A DNA stretch of 5,379 nt from Oscillospiraceae bacterium. GTDB lineage: Bacteria > Bacillota > Clostridia > Oscillospirales > Oscillospiraceae. Shown in pieces: positions 1-5,075 of this stretch. The stretch spans positions 1-5,379 of the forward strand of contig JAFYUG010000243.1 in assembly GCA_017558545.1 (NCBI GenBank). The letters run 5' to 3'. Position 1 is the first letter of the stretch; every line of letters starts with the position of its first letter. The notes under the pieces are model-generated. The model had not been told where the DNA came from, ran no database searches, and saw only the letters and a list, made by a program, of their open reading frames with translations. The translations under genes and the position numbers were made by a program.

Positions 1-179
1 CCCATGAAAGTCAGGGTCTTCAGCTCCTTGGGCTCGTCAGCAGCGGCGGTGGTGCCGGCATCAGAAGAACCTTCGGTAGCCTTGGTGCCCTCGGTGGTAT
101 CGGTCTCGGTCTTGCCGCAAGCTGCGAACAGGCACAGGCACATTGCGAGAGCGAGAACCAGAGCGATGATCTTTTTCAT
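1..179 (-). CDS. dctP: Lipoprotein, probable TRAP transporter substrate-binding protein DctP (N-terminal fragment)
   Basis: Only the first 59 codons are present; the rest lies beyond the left edge. The protein starts MKKIIALVLALAMCLCLF, then AAC: a positively charged n-region, a hydrophobic core and a lipobox-like FAAC, with Cys21 as the likely lipidated residue. Residues 22-52 form a low-complexity Thr/Ser/Ala/Asp/Glu linker typical of membrane-anchored Gram-positive binding proteins, and a folded domain seems to begin at KELKTLTF. An AAAGGAG ribosome binding site lies about 10 nt before the ATG. The gene follows the TRAP large permease by 62 bp on the same strand without an intervening terminator, so cotranscription is likely and the protein probably captures the solute outside the membrane and delivers it to DctM. 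The DctP assignment rests on this neighbourhood, because the visible part is only signal peptide and linker; another lipoprotein cannot be excluded. Confidence 0.72.
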   Translation of the reverse strand, partial: MKKIIALVLALAMCLCLFAACGKTETDTTEGTKATEGSSDAGTTAAADEPKELKTLTFM

Positions 180-189
180 TTTCTTGTTT

Positions 190-197
190 CTCCTTTC
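190..197 (-). promoter_or_regulatory. Ribosome binding site of the lipoprotein gene
   Basis: On the minus strand the sequence GAAAGGAG precedes the ATG at 179 by about 10 nt. It fixes the start of the lipoprotein and shows that the gene is translated independently within the 62-bp gap after dctM. Confidence 0.7.
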
Positions 198-241
198 AGA
201 ATTTGTGAAGTTAATATGAAAAAATGAAAAGACAAATGGGA

Positions 242-1564
242 TTACATGAGGTTGGCGCCGTAAATGAGGTCAGGCAGCCAAGTGCTCAGTGCGGGGATGA
301 GGATGCAAACGATGGTGACAATCAGAAGCGCTATGCAGTAAGGAACAACGGCCTTCATAAGCTTGCTGATTTCAACATTTTTATCTATACCTGCTGCGAT
401 AAACAGGTTGATACCGATGGGAGGAGTGATGGTACCGAGAACCATGCAGAGAACAACAACAACGCCGAACCAAATGAGGTCATAGCCAAGAGCGGTGACG
501 ATGGGGGCGAAGATGGGAATGGTAAGAAGAACAACAGAGAGGGTGTCCATGAACATACCAATAATAATATAGAGAAGGAGCATCATCAGCATGATGAAGA
601 TGCGGTGGATGTCCAGAGAGCTGATCCATGCTGCCAGGTTCTGGGGCAGGTCGGTAACGGTGAGGAAGTAACCGAATACGCTGGCGCCGATCATGATCTG
701 GAATACCATGATGGAGCTCTTAAGAGCGTTCATGCAGCGGGAAACAAAGCCCTTGAAGGTGAAGCGGCCAACAAGAATGGTGTAGAGAATTGCAAGTGCG
801 GCGCCGATAGCAGCAGCTTCGGTGTAGGAGAAGATACCGGAGAACATACCGCCAAGAACAACAACAAAGAGAACAACAACGGGGAGAACGCCGATGAAGC
901 TCTTGAATCTGGTCTTGAGGCTGTAGCTCTCGCCCTTGGGAGCAACTGCGGGATTGATGGTGCAAACGATGGTACCTGCAATCATGTAAGCAAGCATGAG
1001 GATGATACCGGGAATGATACCGGCAGCGAAGAGACGGCCAACGGAGAGGTTACCGGCGGAGAGAGCGTAAACGATGAAACCGGTGGAGGGAGGAATCAGC
1101 CAGCTGAGAGTGCCGCCTGCGGCGCAGGTAGCGGCGGAGAAGTTGTCGTCATACTTAAAACGACGGGTCTCGGGAAGGCTGAGACGACCCATGGTAGCAA
1201 CGGCAGCGGAAGAAGAACCGCAGATAGCGCCGAATACACCGTTAGAAACGATAGTAGCGAGGTTGAGACCACCACGGAAACGACCAAACCACTTTTCGCA
1301 GCAATCATAGAGACCCTTACTCATACCGGACTCAAGAGTGAACTCACCCATGAGGCAGTAGAGCGGTATAACAACATAGCTGAAAGTGGATGCGGTGGTG
1401 AAGGGGACAGTCTGAAGACGTTTAACGGCCATGCCAAAGTCATCCATGGCAAGAGCGGTGCCGACGACGCCAACCAGGATCATGCTGATACCGATGTTCA
1501 TACCCATGAAAAGCAGAACGATCATAACAATGATACCCAGGATGGCCAGAAGAGTGAGATCCAT
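242..1564 (-). CDS. dctM: TRAP transporter large permease subunit DctM
   Basis: This 440-residue protein is hydrophobic throughout, with about a dozen predicted membrane segments, the normal size for a stand-alone DctM. It is the sodium- or ion-motive-force-driven permease of a tripartite ATP-independent periplasmic (TRAP) transporter in the cytoplasmic membrane. Family landmarks visible are GSSSAAVATMG (116-126), GTLSWLIPPS (151-160), GMFMDTLSVVLLTIPIFAPI (336-355) and GTITPPIGINLF (377-388), which correspond to the conserved re-entrant and helix motifs of the DctM/IT superfamily. The ATG at 1564 is preceded by AAGGAAGG about 8-10 nt upstream. It is first in a minus-strand operon followed by the lipoprotein gene. 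The small DctQ subunit that such permeases need is not fused to it (the length leaves no room) and is not found upstream. Substrate cannot be read from the permease; C4-dicarboxylates, sialic acid and other acids are all possible. Confidence 0.95.
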   Translation of the reverse strand: MDLTLLAILGIIVMIVLLFMGMNIGISMILVGVVGTALAMDDFGMAVKRLQTVPFTTASTFSYVVIPLYCLMGEFTLESGMSKGLYDCCEKWFGRFRGGLNLATIVSNGVFGAICGSSSAAVATMGRLSLPETRRFKYDDNFSAATCAAGGTLSWLIPPSTGFIVYALSAGNLSVGRLFAAGIIPGIILMLAYMIAGTIVCTINPAVAPKGESYSLKTRFKSFIGVLPVVVLFVVVLGGMFSGIFSYTEAAAIGAALAILYTILVGRFTFKGFVSRCMNALKSSIMVFQIMIGASVFGYFLTVTDLPQNLAAWISSLDIHRIFIMLMMLLLYIIIGMFMDTLSVVLLTIPIFAPIVTALGYDLIWFGVVVVLCMVLGTITPPIGINLFIAAGIDKNVEISKLMKAVVPYCIALLIVTIVCILIPALSTWLPDLIYGANLM

Positions 1565-1572
1565 AATTCCGG

Positions 1573-1582
1573 TTCCTTCCTT
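1573..1582 (-). promoter_or_regulatory. Ribosome binding site of dctM
   Basis: AAGGAAGGAA on the minus strand lies 8 nt or so before the ATG at 1564. It is a slightly degenerate double GGA motif and supports the chosen start. Confidence 0.6.
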
Positions 1583-1611
1583 ATGTTTTTATTCTTTGTT
1601 TTTCTACTAAT

Positions 1612-1636
1612 ATGGGCAGCTTAAAAAACCGCCCAT
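1612..1636 (-). repeat. Inverted repeat ATGGGC / GCCCAT in the dctM leader
   Basis: Six-base arms, ATGGGC (1612-1617) and GCCCAT (1631-1636), flank a 13-nt spacer. The element lies downstream of the predicted dctM promoter and about 30 nt before the ribosome binding site, so it would be a hairpin in the dctM mRNA leader or an operator. On neither strand is it followed by a T tract, so it is not a standard terminator. A similar GGGCAG...GCCC element occurs in the leader of the divergent gene. Confidence 0.5.
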
Positions 1637-1649
1637 CTATTTCATTGTA

Positions 1650-1678
1650 AGTATATTTATTTAGTATGTTAAGTTCAA
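1650..1678 (-). promoter_or_regulatory. Candidate sigma-A promoter for the dctM operon
   Basis: On the minus strand TTGAAC (1678-1673) and TATACT (1655-1650) are separated by exactly 17 bp, which is close to the vegetative consensus. The predicted transcription start near 1643 gives a leader of about 79 nt containing the 1612-1636 hairpin. The upstream inverted-repeat arm at 1698-1710 begins 20 bp beyond the -35 box, a typical activator position. Confidence 0.6.
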
Positions 1679-1697
1679 TGTAATTTCGCAACATTTT

Positions 1698-1777
1698 AGA
1701 CATAATGATTTTACATTTATGCCAGCAATAATATGTATTTATCTACATTGCGCATAGTAGAAGGAATCATTATGTCT
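1698..1777. repeat. Perfect 13-bp inverted repeat with a 54-bp spacer
   Basis: AGACATAATGATT at 1698-1710 is the exact reverse complement of AATCATTATGTCT at 1765-1777. Inside the spacer, TATGC (1718-1722) and GCATA (1752-1756) can pair as well and extend to CCA/TG with one bulged base, so the whole 80-nt element could fold as a long stem with an internal loop. It sits between the two divergent promoters, just upstream of the dctM -35 box. It may be a pair of operator sites bridged by a regulator, or a structured RNA; the sequence does not decide which. Confidence 0.7.
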
Positions 1778-1808
1778 TATATACTGTTACACTTGTTAAA
1801 CTTACTAC

Positions 1809-1823
1809 ATGTTATTGTAACAT
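1809..1823. promoter_or_regulatory. Palindromic candidate operator ATGTTA-TTG-TAACAT
   Basis: The 15-bp sequence ATGTTATTGTAACAT has perfect 6-bp arms around a 3-bp centre, the usual form of a dimeric helix-turn-helix regulator site. An upstream TGTTAC at 1785-1790 can also pair with GTAACA at 1817-1822. It lies mid-way in the divergent control region. The regulator family is not identifiable from the site. Confidence 0.45.
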
Positions 1824-1881
1824 CCTACAAAACATGAGCGCGTTGTATAATTTTTGTCATTGTTATTTTTAGGTTTAAATT

Positions 1882-1898
1882 ACTAAATATATTTTAGT
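1882..1898. repeat. Short inverted repeat ACTAAA / TTTAGT
   Basis: ACTAAA (1882-1887) and TTTAGT (1893-1898) flank TATAT. The arms are perfect, but the sequence is almost purely A/T, so a chance origin is quite possible in this AT-rich stretch. Confidence 0.3.
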
Positions 1899-1967
1899 TG
1901 TCAAAAAATGTTGTAAGTCATCAATCTTGGAAATTAATAATTGTATAAATAAACATTGTGTATTATA

Positions 1968-1995
1968 TTGTTTATGTGTTAATATGTGATAAAAT
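1968..1995 (+). promoter_or_regulatory. Candidate extended -10 promoter for the URO-D family gene
   Basis: TTGTTT (1968-1973) and TAAAAT (1990-1995) are spaced by 16 bp, and the -10 is preceded by TGA, giving an extended -10 (TGATAAAAT). The start of transcription would be near 2001-2003, exactly at the left arm of the GGGCAG...GCCC element, leaving a leader of about 42 nt. Confidence 0.55.
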
Positions 1996-2000
1996 TATAA

Positions 2001-2020
2001 GGGCAGTATAGATAGAGCCC
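2001..2020 (+). repeat. GGGCAG...GCCC hairpin or operator at the predicted transcript start
   Basis: GGGC (2001-2004) and GCCC (2017-2020) flank a 12-nt centre, at or just after the predicted transcription start and 10 nt before the ribosome binding site. It resembles the element at 1612-1636 in the opposite leader: both read GGGCAG, then 10-11 bases, then GCCC. The 4-bp stem is short, so a protein binding site is as likely as an RNA hairpin. Confidence 0.35.
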
Positions 2021-2029
2021 TTCATATAT

Positions 2030-2036
2030 AAGGAGG
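2030..2036 (+). promoter_or_regulatory. Ribosome binding site of the URO-D family gene
   Basis: A full consensus AAGGAGG lies 7 nt before the ATG at 2044 and predicts efficient translation. Confidence 0.8.
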
Positions 2037-2043
2037 AACTGTT

Positions 2044-3045
2044 ATGCTCGGCAAAAAAGATAACTTTCTTGAGACAATTCGCGGCGGCAAGCCCGATCGT
2101 TTCGTAAAGCAGTATGAATATATGACCATGCTTCCCGGCGACCCCGTTTGCAGCTTTGTCCGCGGCAATCGCTATCCCGGCATGGAACCCAGCTTCGATA
2201 AGTGGGGTACCCGCATTCTCTGGCCTGCTCACGAAGTTGCTGCAACTCCCGACCCCCTCTATAAGGTTCTTGAAGATATCGAAGAGTGGGAAGATGTTAT
2301 CAAGGTTCCCGACCTTATTGCCAACTGCTCTGCCGAAGAGCTTTGGACTCCCTATATCGAGAGAATGAACGCTGTTGACCGCAACGATACTCTTGCAACC
2401 TGCTTTGCACCCACCGGCGTATTTGAGCGCCTTCACTTCCTCATGGGCTTTGAAGATACTCTCTGCAACTTCATGCTTGAGCCTGAGCTCATGGCCGACC
2501 TTGCAGCTGCCATTGGCGAATATCGCTATAACGGCTTCAAGCTCATGGTAGAAAACGCTCATCCCGATGCTATTCTCAGCCATGACGACTGGGGCAGCAA
2601 GGCAAACCTCTTCGTTCAGCCCGAGCTTTGGCGCGAAATCATCAAGCCCGCTTATGAGAAGAGCTATAAGTATCTCAAGGAGAAGGGCGTTATCATTATC
2701 CACCACTCCGATAGCTTCTGCGAGCCCATCGTTGAAGACATGATCGACCTTGGCATCGATGTATGGCAGGGCGTTCTTCCCCAGAACGATATCGTTAAGC
2801 TTCAGAAGCAGATTGGCGGCCGCATGGCTCTCCAGGGCGGTATCGATGCTGCTATCGTTGATCGTCCCGACTCCACTGAGGCAGAAATCCGCGCAGAAAT
2901 CCAGCGCGTATGCCGCGAGTACTGCGCTCCCGGCAACTGCTTCATTCCCTCCATCACCTATGGTGGCCCCGGCTTCATCCATCCCGGTGTTGACGATATC
3001 GTTAACGAGGAAATCGACAAGTTCTCTGCCGCAGTTCAGTTCTGA
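2044..3045 (+). CDS. Uroporphyrinogen decarboxylase (URO-D) superfamily protein, methyltransferase-like
   Basis: The 333 residues form a complete URO-D-type TIM-barrel protein. Features seen are the superfamily HDDWG motif (SHDDWG, 179-184), a barrel-strand motif HHSDSFCEPIVEDM (220-233), then GIDVWQG (237-243), GGID (265-268) and GGPGFIHPG (307-315). It is not the haem enzyme HemE: the N-terminal PVWxMRQAGR substrate loop is absent. It resembles the branch containing MtaA/CmuA-type corrinoid:coenzyme M methyltransferases, where the strand after the DDWG region normally carries HxCG with a zinc-binding Cys. Here the Cys position reads Asp (H221-S-D223-S) and a Cys appears three residues later (C226). 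No corrinoid protein or partner methyltransferase is adjacent. It is transcribed divergently from the TRAP operon, so a role in metabolising the imported solute is plausible but inferred. Cytoplasmic; no signal or membrane segment. Substrate unknown. Confidence 0.88.
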   Translation: MLGKKDNFLETIRGGKPDRFVKQYEYMTMLPGDPVCSFVRGNRYPGMEPSFDKWGTRILWPAHEVAATPDPLYKVLEDIEEWEDVIKVPDLIANCSAEELWTPYIERMNAVDRNDTLATCFAPTGVFERLHFLMGFEDTLCNFMLEPELMADLAAAIGEYRYNGFKLMVENAHPDAILSHDDWGSKANLFVQPELWREIIKPAYEKSYKYLKEKGVIIIHHSDSFCEPIVEDMIDLGIDVWQGVLPQNDIVKLQKQIGGRMALQGGIDAAIVDRPDSTEAEIRAEIQRVCREYCAPGNCFIPSITYGGPGFIHPGVDDIVNEEIDKFSAAVQF

Positions 3046-3062
3046 GAGAATTGATTTTAAGT

Positions 3063-3098
3063 GTTTTCGCCAATTTGATTTACAAGTTTGGCGAAAAC
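3063..3098. repeat. Strong hairpin after the URO-D family gene
   Basis: GTTTTCGCCAA (3063-3073) pairs perfectly with TTGGCGAAAAC (3088-3098), and TTG/CAA (3075-3077/3083-3085) can pair inside. The stem follows the stop codon by 17 nt but has no T tract on either strand, so it looks more like a 3'-end stabiliser or a pausing hairpin than a standard terminator. A second, canonical terminator follows. Confidence 0.6.
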
Positions 3099-3110
3099 CT
3101 TCTTAATGAT

Positions 3111-3146
3111 AAAAGACATCCTGCTTTTGGGCGGGATGTCTTTTTT
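3111..3146. terminator. Bidirectional rho-independent terminator between convergent genes
   Basis: GACATCCTGC (3115-3124) pairs with GCGGGATGTC (3131-3140) through 10 bp including one G-T wobble, with a 6-nt loop TTTTGG. Six T follow on the plus strand and four A precede, giving a T run on the minus strand too. It ends the URO-D transcript and lies immediately beyond the stop codon of the convergent membrane-protein gene, so it probably serves both. Confidence 0.9.
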
Positions 3147-3149
3147 ATA

Positions 3150-3668
3150 TTATTTCTTAATTGGCTTACTATACCGCTTTTTATGATTGTGCATCACATA
3201 TGCGAATAGACACACAGGGAAGAGCGGAAGTGGGATAAGCATAAAAACAACAAATGCCGAGGAAGTTTTATTTTTGTTTATAATGGTACGGCTATATTCC
3301 TGGTTAAGAAGGGAAGTGTCACCGTCTTTTATATCAACAAGAATTTTAGATGGAGTAGAATATATAAATTGTAAGGGTTTATGCATTATAGTTCTGAAAT
3401 TTTCTTCATCGAATTTGGTTTGGACATTGTAGTTAAGCCTTGCATATGAGCCGTCTGAGAAATGAAATTCCCAGCTGTCACCACGATTTGTTTCAACGAA
3501 ATATAAATTGGTGCAAATTGCTTGCTCAACATATACCTTGCCATTGTCCCAGTTTTTGAGAGATTTGGATGCGTTAAAAGCGCCATTCAGCGCAAAAAGA
3601 AAAATTCCACCAAAAATGCAAAACGAAACGATGCAGGCGATTACATCATTCCTGAATGAAGATTTCAC
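3150..3668 (-). CDS. Small two-span membrane protein of unknown function
   Basis: I do not recognise this gene. Using the GTG at 3668 it encodes 172 residues: a short N-terminus, a membrane segment at about 8-27, a roughly 110-residue middle part rich in aromatic and alternating polar/hydrophobic residues that looks beta-rich, a second membrane segment at about 137-159, and a basic tail ending KKRYSKPIKK. This suggests both ends in the cytoplasm and the middle outside, an architecture like DUF3592-type proteins, though similarity there is only impressionistic. I chose GTG 3668 because AGGGGTG lies 6 nt before it; a GTG at 3677 would overlap that site and lack its own, giving 175 residues. The gene uses TTA and TCA codons, which the large neighbours avoid, and is visibly more AT-rich, hinting at a different origin. 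It is transcribed alone and shares a terminator with the convergent URO-D gene. Confidence 0.75.
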   Translation of the reverse strand: MKSSFRNDVIACIVSFCIFGGIFLFALNGAFNASKSLKNWDNGKVYVEQAICTNLYFVETNRGDSWEFHFSDGSYARLNYNVQTKFDEENFRTIMHKPLQFIYSTPSKILVDIKDGDTSLLNQEYSRTIINKNKTSSAFVVFMLIPLPLFPVCLFAYVMHNHKKRYSKPIKK

Positions 3669-3688
3669 GGTGTTCACCCCTATTGCAA

Positions 3689-3728
3689 TTTTGTTTTATT
3701 TTTTAATATTTTGTTTTATTTTTTAATA
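3689..3728. repeat. Tandem repeat, 20 bp x 2
   Basis: The unit TTTTGTTTTATTTTTTAATA occurs twice back to back (3689-3708 and 3709-3728) with no mismatch. It lies in the leader of the membrane-protein gene, just upstream of its ribosome binding site, and its last 8 bases overlap the next tandem repeat. Confidence 0.9.
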
Positions 3729-3756
3729 TCATATATTATTTTAATATCATATATTA
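3721..3756. repeat. Tandem repeat, 18 bp x 2
   Basis: The unit TTTTAATATCATATATTA occurs twice without mismatch (3721-3738 and 3739-3756). On the minus strand each copy contains TATGAT, so the duplication doubles the candidate -10 box of the membrane-protein gene. Confidence 0.9.
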
Positions 3757-3774
3757 TAAATTATCTGTTTGCAA
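3746..3774 (-). promoter_or_regulatory. Candidate promoter for the membrane-protein gene
   Basis: On the minus strand TTGCAA (3774-3769) and TATGAT (3751-3746) are separated by 17 bp. The -10 belongs to the second copy of the 18-bp repeat. A TATAAT at 3758-3753 overlaps but has no well-spaced -35. The leader would be about 70 nt and made mostly of the tandem repeats. Confidence 0.45.
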
Positions 3775-3775
3775 T

Positions 3776-3807
3776 AAAAAAAGTCACGCCTTTGTCGTGA
3801 CTTTTTT
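3776..3807. terminator. Rho-independent terminator of pfp
   Basis: GTCACG (3783-3788) and CGTGAC (3796-3801) form a perfect 6-bp stem with a 7-nt loop, extended by a run of seven A on the left and six T on the right. Read on the minus strand it is a stem followed by seven T, 6 nt past the phosphofructokinase stop codon. The symmetry makes it active in either direction. Confidence 0.9.
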
Positions 3808-3813
3808 ATATAA

Positions 3814-5061
3814 TTACTTGGCAATAACTTTCTTCAGCTTTGCGTAGCGGGGGAGAGAGCACTCGGTGGGACGCTCGTGAGCACCCTGGATGAGGGGCAG
3901 AGCATAATCAATGAATTCCTTGGTTACACCGTTGCCTTCTGCGTTGATCCACTCCAGAGGAACTTTCTTCTCGAAGTTGGCAACGCTGCTGAGGTTCAGG
4001 AGCATGGGCTCGCAGGTGTACTGGCCATCAACCATGACGCGCTTGAATGCTACCATCTTGTCGGTCTCGCCGGCAACAGCGGACTCAACGGCAACGCGGC
4101 CGGCCATCTCAGCCTCTTCAACGTCAACCTTGGAAGCAAGGTGAGCGCCGCAGCGCTGGAGAAGGCTCAGCTCGATACCGCGAACCTTGGCGCCCATGCG
4201 CTTTTTGAGAGCTTCAGCAAGCTTAACGGCAAGACCGCCAAGCTGAGCATGGCCAAAACCGTCGGTTGCGCTGGTCTCAGCTTCGGAAACGAAGGTGCCG
4301 TCTGCATAGTGAATGCCTTCGGAAACGGCGATGAGAACCTTGTTTTTGGTTGCATAAACCTTTTCTACGTCGGCATAGAACTTATCCATGTCGAAGGGAA
4401 GCTCGGGGAGGTAGATGAGGTCGGGGCCTGCGCCGAAATAAGTTGCAAGACCTGCGGCAGCGGTGAGCCAGCCTGCGTGACGACCCATGATTTCGACAAC
4501 AGTGATCTGGCTGTTGTCGTAAACAGTTGCGTCCTTGTAAACTTCCATGCAGGAAGTTGCGATATACTTAGCTGCGCTGGCGAAGCCGGGGCAGTGGTCA
4601 GTACCGAAAAGGTCATTATCGATGGTCTTGGGAATACCCATTACGCGGCAGTCATAACCAACGCGCTGCATATACTTGCTGATCTTGTTGCAGGTATCCA
4701 TAGAGTCGTTGCCGCCGTTATAGAAGAAGTAGCGAACATCATACTTCTTGAAGATCTCAAGAATGCGCTGATAATCGGTATCGTCAACATCGGGGTCGGC
4801 GATTTTGTAACGGCAGGAGCCCAGCTCGGAAGAAGGGGTGTTCAGCATGAGCTTCAGCTCAGCGGGATCTTCCTCGTCCATGATATAAAGCTTATCATTA
4901 AGAACGCCCTTGATGCCGTTGGCAGCGCCGTAAACCTTGGTAATAACATCGCTGTCAAGACCTGCGCGGATAGCACCGTAAGCGCTGGCGTTGATAACAG
5001 CGGTGGGGCCGCCGGACTGACCGATTATGCAGGCACCTCTGAGAACTTTTTCATTGTTCAT
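3814..5061 (-). CDS. pfp: PPi-dependent 6-phosphofructokinase (diphosphate--fructose-6-phosphate 1-phosphotransferase)
   Basis: The 415-residue protein is a full-length PFK-family enzyme that phosphorylates fructose 6-phosphate to fructose 1,6-bisphosphate in the cytoplasm. Motifs seen are GQSGGPTAVIN (14-24, phosphoryl-donor loop), NGGNDS (115-120), PKTIDND (144-150, with Asp148 as catalytic base), MGRHAGWL (192-199, sugar-phosphate binding), LPELPFD (218-224) and QRCGAH (302-307). Donor type is read from two positions known to separate ATP from PPi enzymes: Asp119 where ATP enzymes have Gly, and Lys145 where they have Gly (GTIDND). Both point to pyrophosphate, which would make the step reversible and energy-saving. 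The preceding residue is Asn118 instead of the usual Asp. The ATG at 5061 has GGAGG 9 nt upstream. It is monocistronic with its own terminator and is divergent from fba, the next glycolytic step. Confidence 0.93.
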   Translation of the reverse strand: MNNEKVLRGACIIGQSGGPTAVINASAYGAIRAGLDSDVITKVYGAANGIKGVLNDKLYIMDEEDPAELKLMLNTPSSELGSCRYKIADPDVDDTDYQRILEIFKKYDVRYFFYNGGNDSMDTCNKISKYMQRVGYDCRVMGIPKTIDNDLFGTDHCPGFASAAKYIATSCMEVYKDATVYDNSQITVVEIMGRHAGWLTAAAGLATYFGAGPDLIYLPELPFDMDKFYADVEKVYATKNKVLIAVSEGIHYADGTFVSEAETSATDGFGHAQLGGLAVKLAEALKKRMGAKVRGIELSLLQRCGAHLASKVDVEEAEMAGRVAVESAVAGETDKMVAFKRVMVDGQYTCEPMLLNLSSVANFEKKVPLEWINAEGNGVTKEFIDYALPLIQGAHERPTECSLPRYAKLKKVIAK

Positions 5062-5070
5062 GGTTTGTTT

Positions 5071-5075
5071 CCTCC
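5071..5075 (-). promoter_or_regulatory. Ribosome binding site of pfp
   Basis: GGAGG on the minus strand lies 9 nt before the ATG at 5061 and confirms that start. Confidence 0.75.

Larger units (their letters stand above)
1565..2043. other. AT-rich divergent intergenic region between the TRAP operon and the URO-D gene
   Basis: These 479 bp contain no convincing coding sequence on either strand: stops are frequent and base composition falls well below that of the flanking genes. In particular no dctQ-like membrane ORF is present. The region holds a candidate promoter for each flank (minus strand 1650-1678, plus strand 1968-1995), a perfect 13-bp inverted repeat with arms at 1698-1710 and 1765-1777, palindromes at 1809-1823 and 1882-1898, and a GGGCAG...GCCC hairpin in each 5' leader (1612-1636 and 2001-2020). 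The motif TGTTA recurs six times on the plus strand (1667, 1785, 1794, 1810, 1861, 1977). I recognised no riboswitch consensus, including no cobalamin box. The arrangement suggests shared control of both flanks by a regulator not encoded in the window. Confidence 0.8.

Noticed and set aside
224..1624. 466-codon open frame on the plus strand
   Set aside because: It is the exactly antiparallel frame of dctM, extremely rich in Asn, Asp, Glu and Gly with no recognisable fold, and has no ribosome binding site. It exists because dctM lacks TTA, CTA and TCA codons.
1612..1636. Transcription terminator or attenuator before dctM
   Set aside because: No T tract follows the stem on either strand, so it does not meet the standard terminator pattern.
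1565..2043. A riboswitch or cobalamin-responsive leader upstream of either flank
   Set aside because: The predicted leaders are only about 80 and 42 nt long, and no known conserved box could be recognised on either strand.
1972..2982. 336-codon open frame on the minus strand
   Set aside because: It is antiparallel to the URO-D family gene, codon for codon. The plus-strand protein shows clear URO-D motifs and a consensus ribosome binding site, whereas this one has no recognisable features.
2044..3045. Haem biosynthesis uroporphyrinogen decarboxylase HemE
   Set aside because: The N-terminal substrate-binding loop of HemE (PVWxMRQAGR) is missing and no other haem genes are present; the protein belongs to the wider superfamily.
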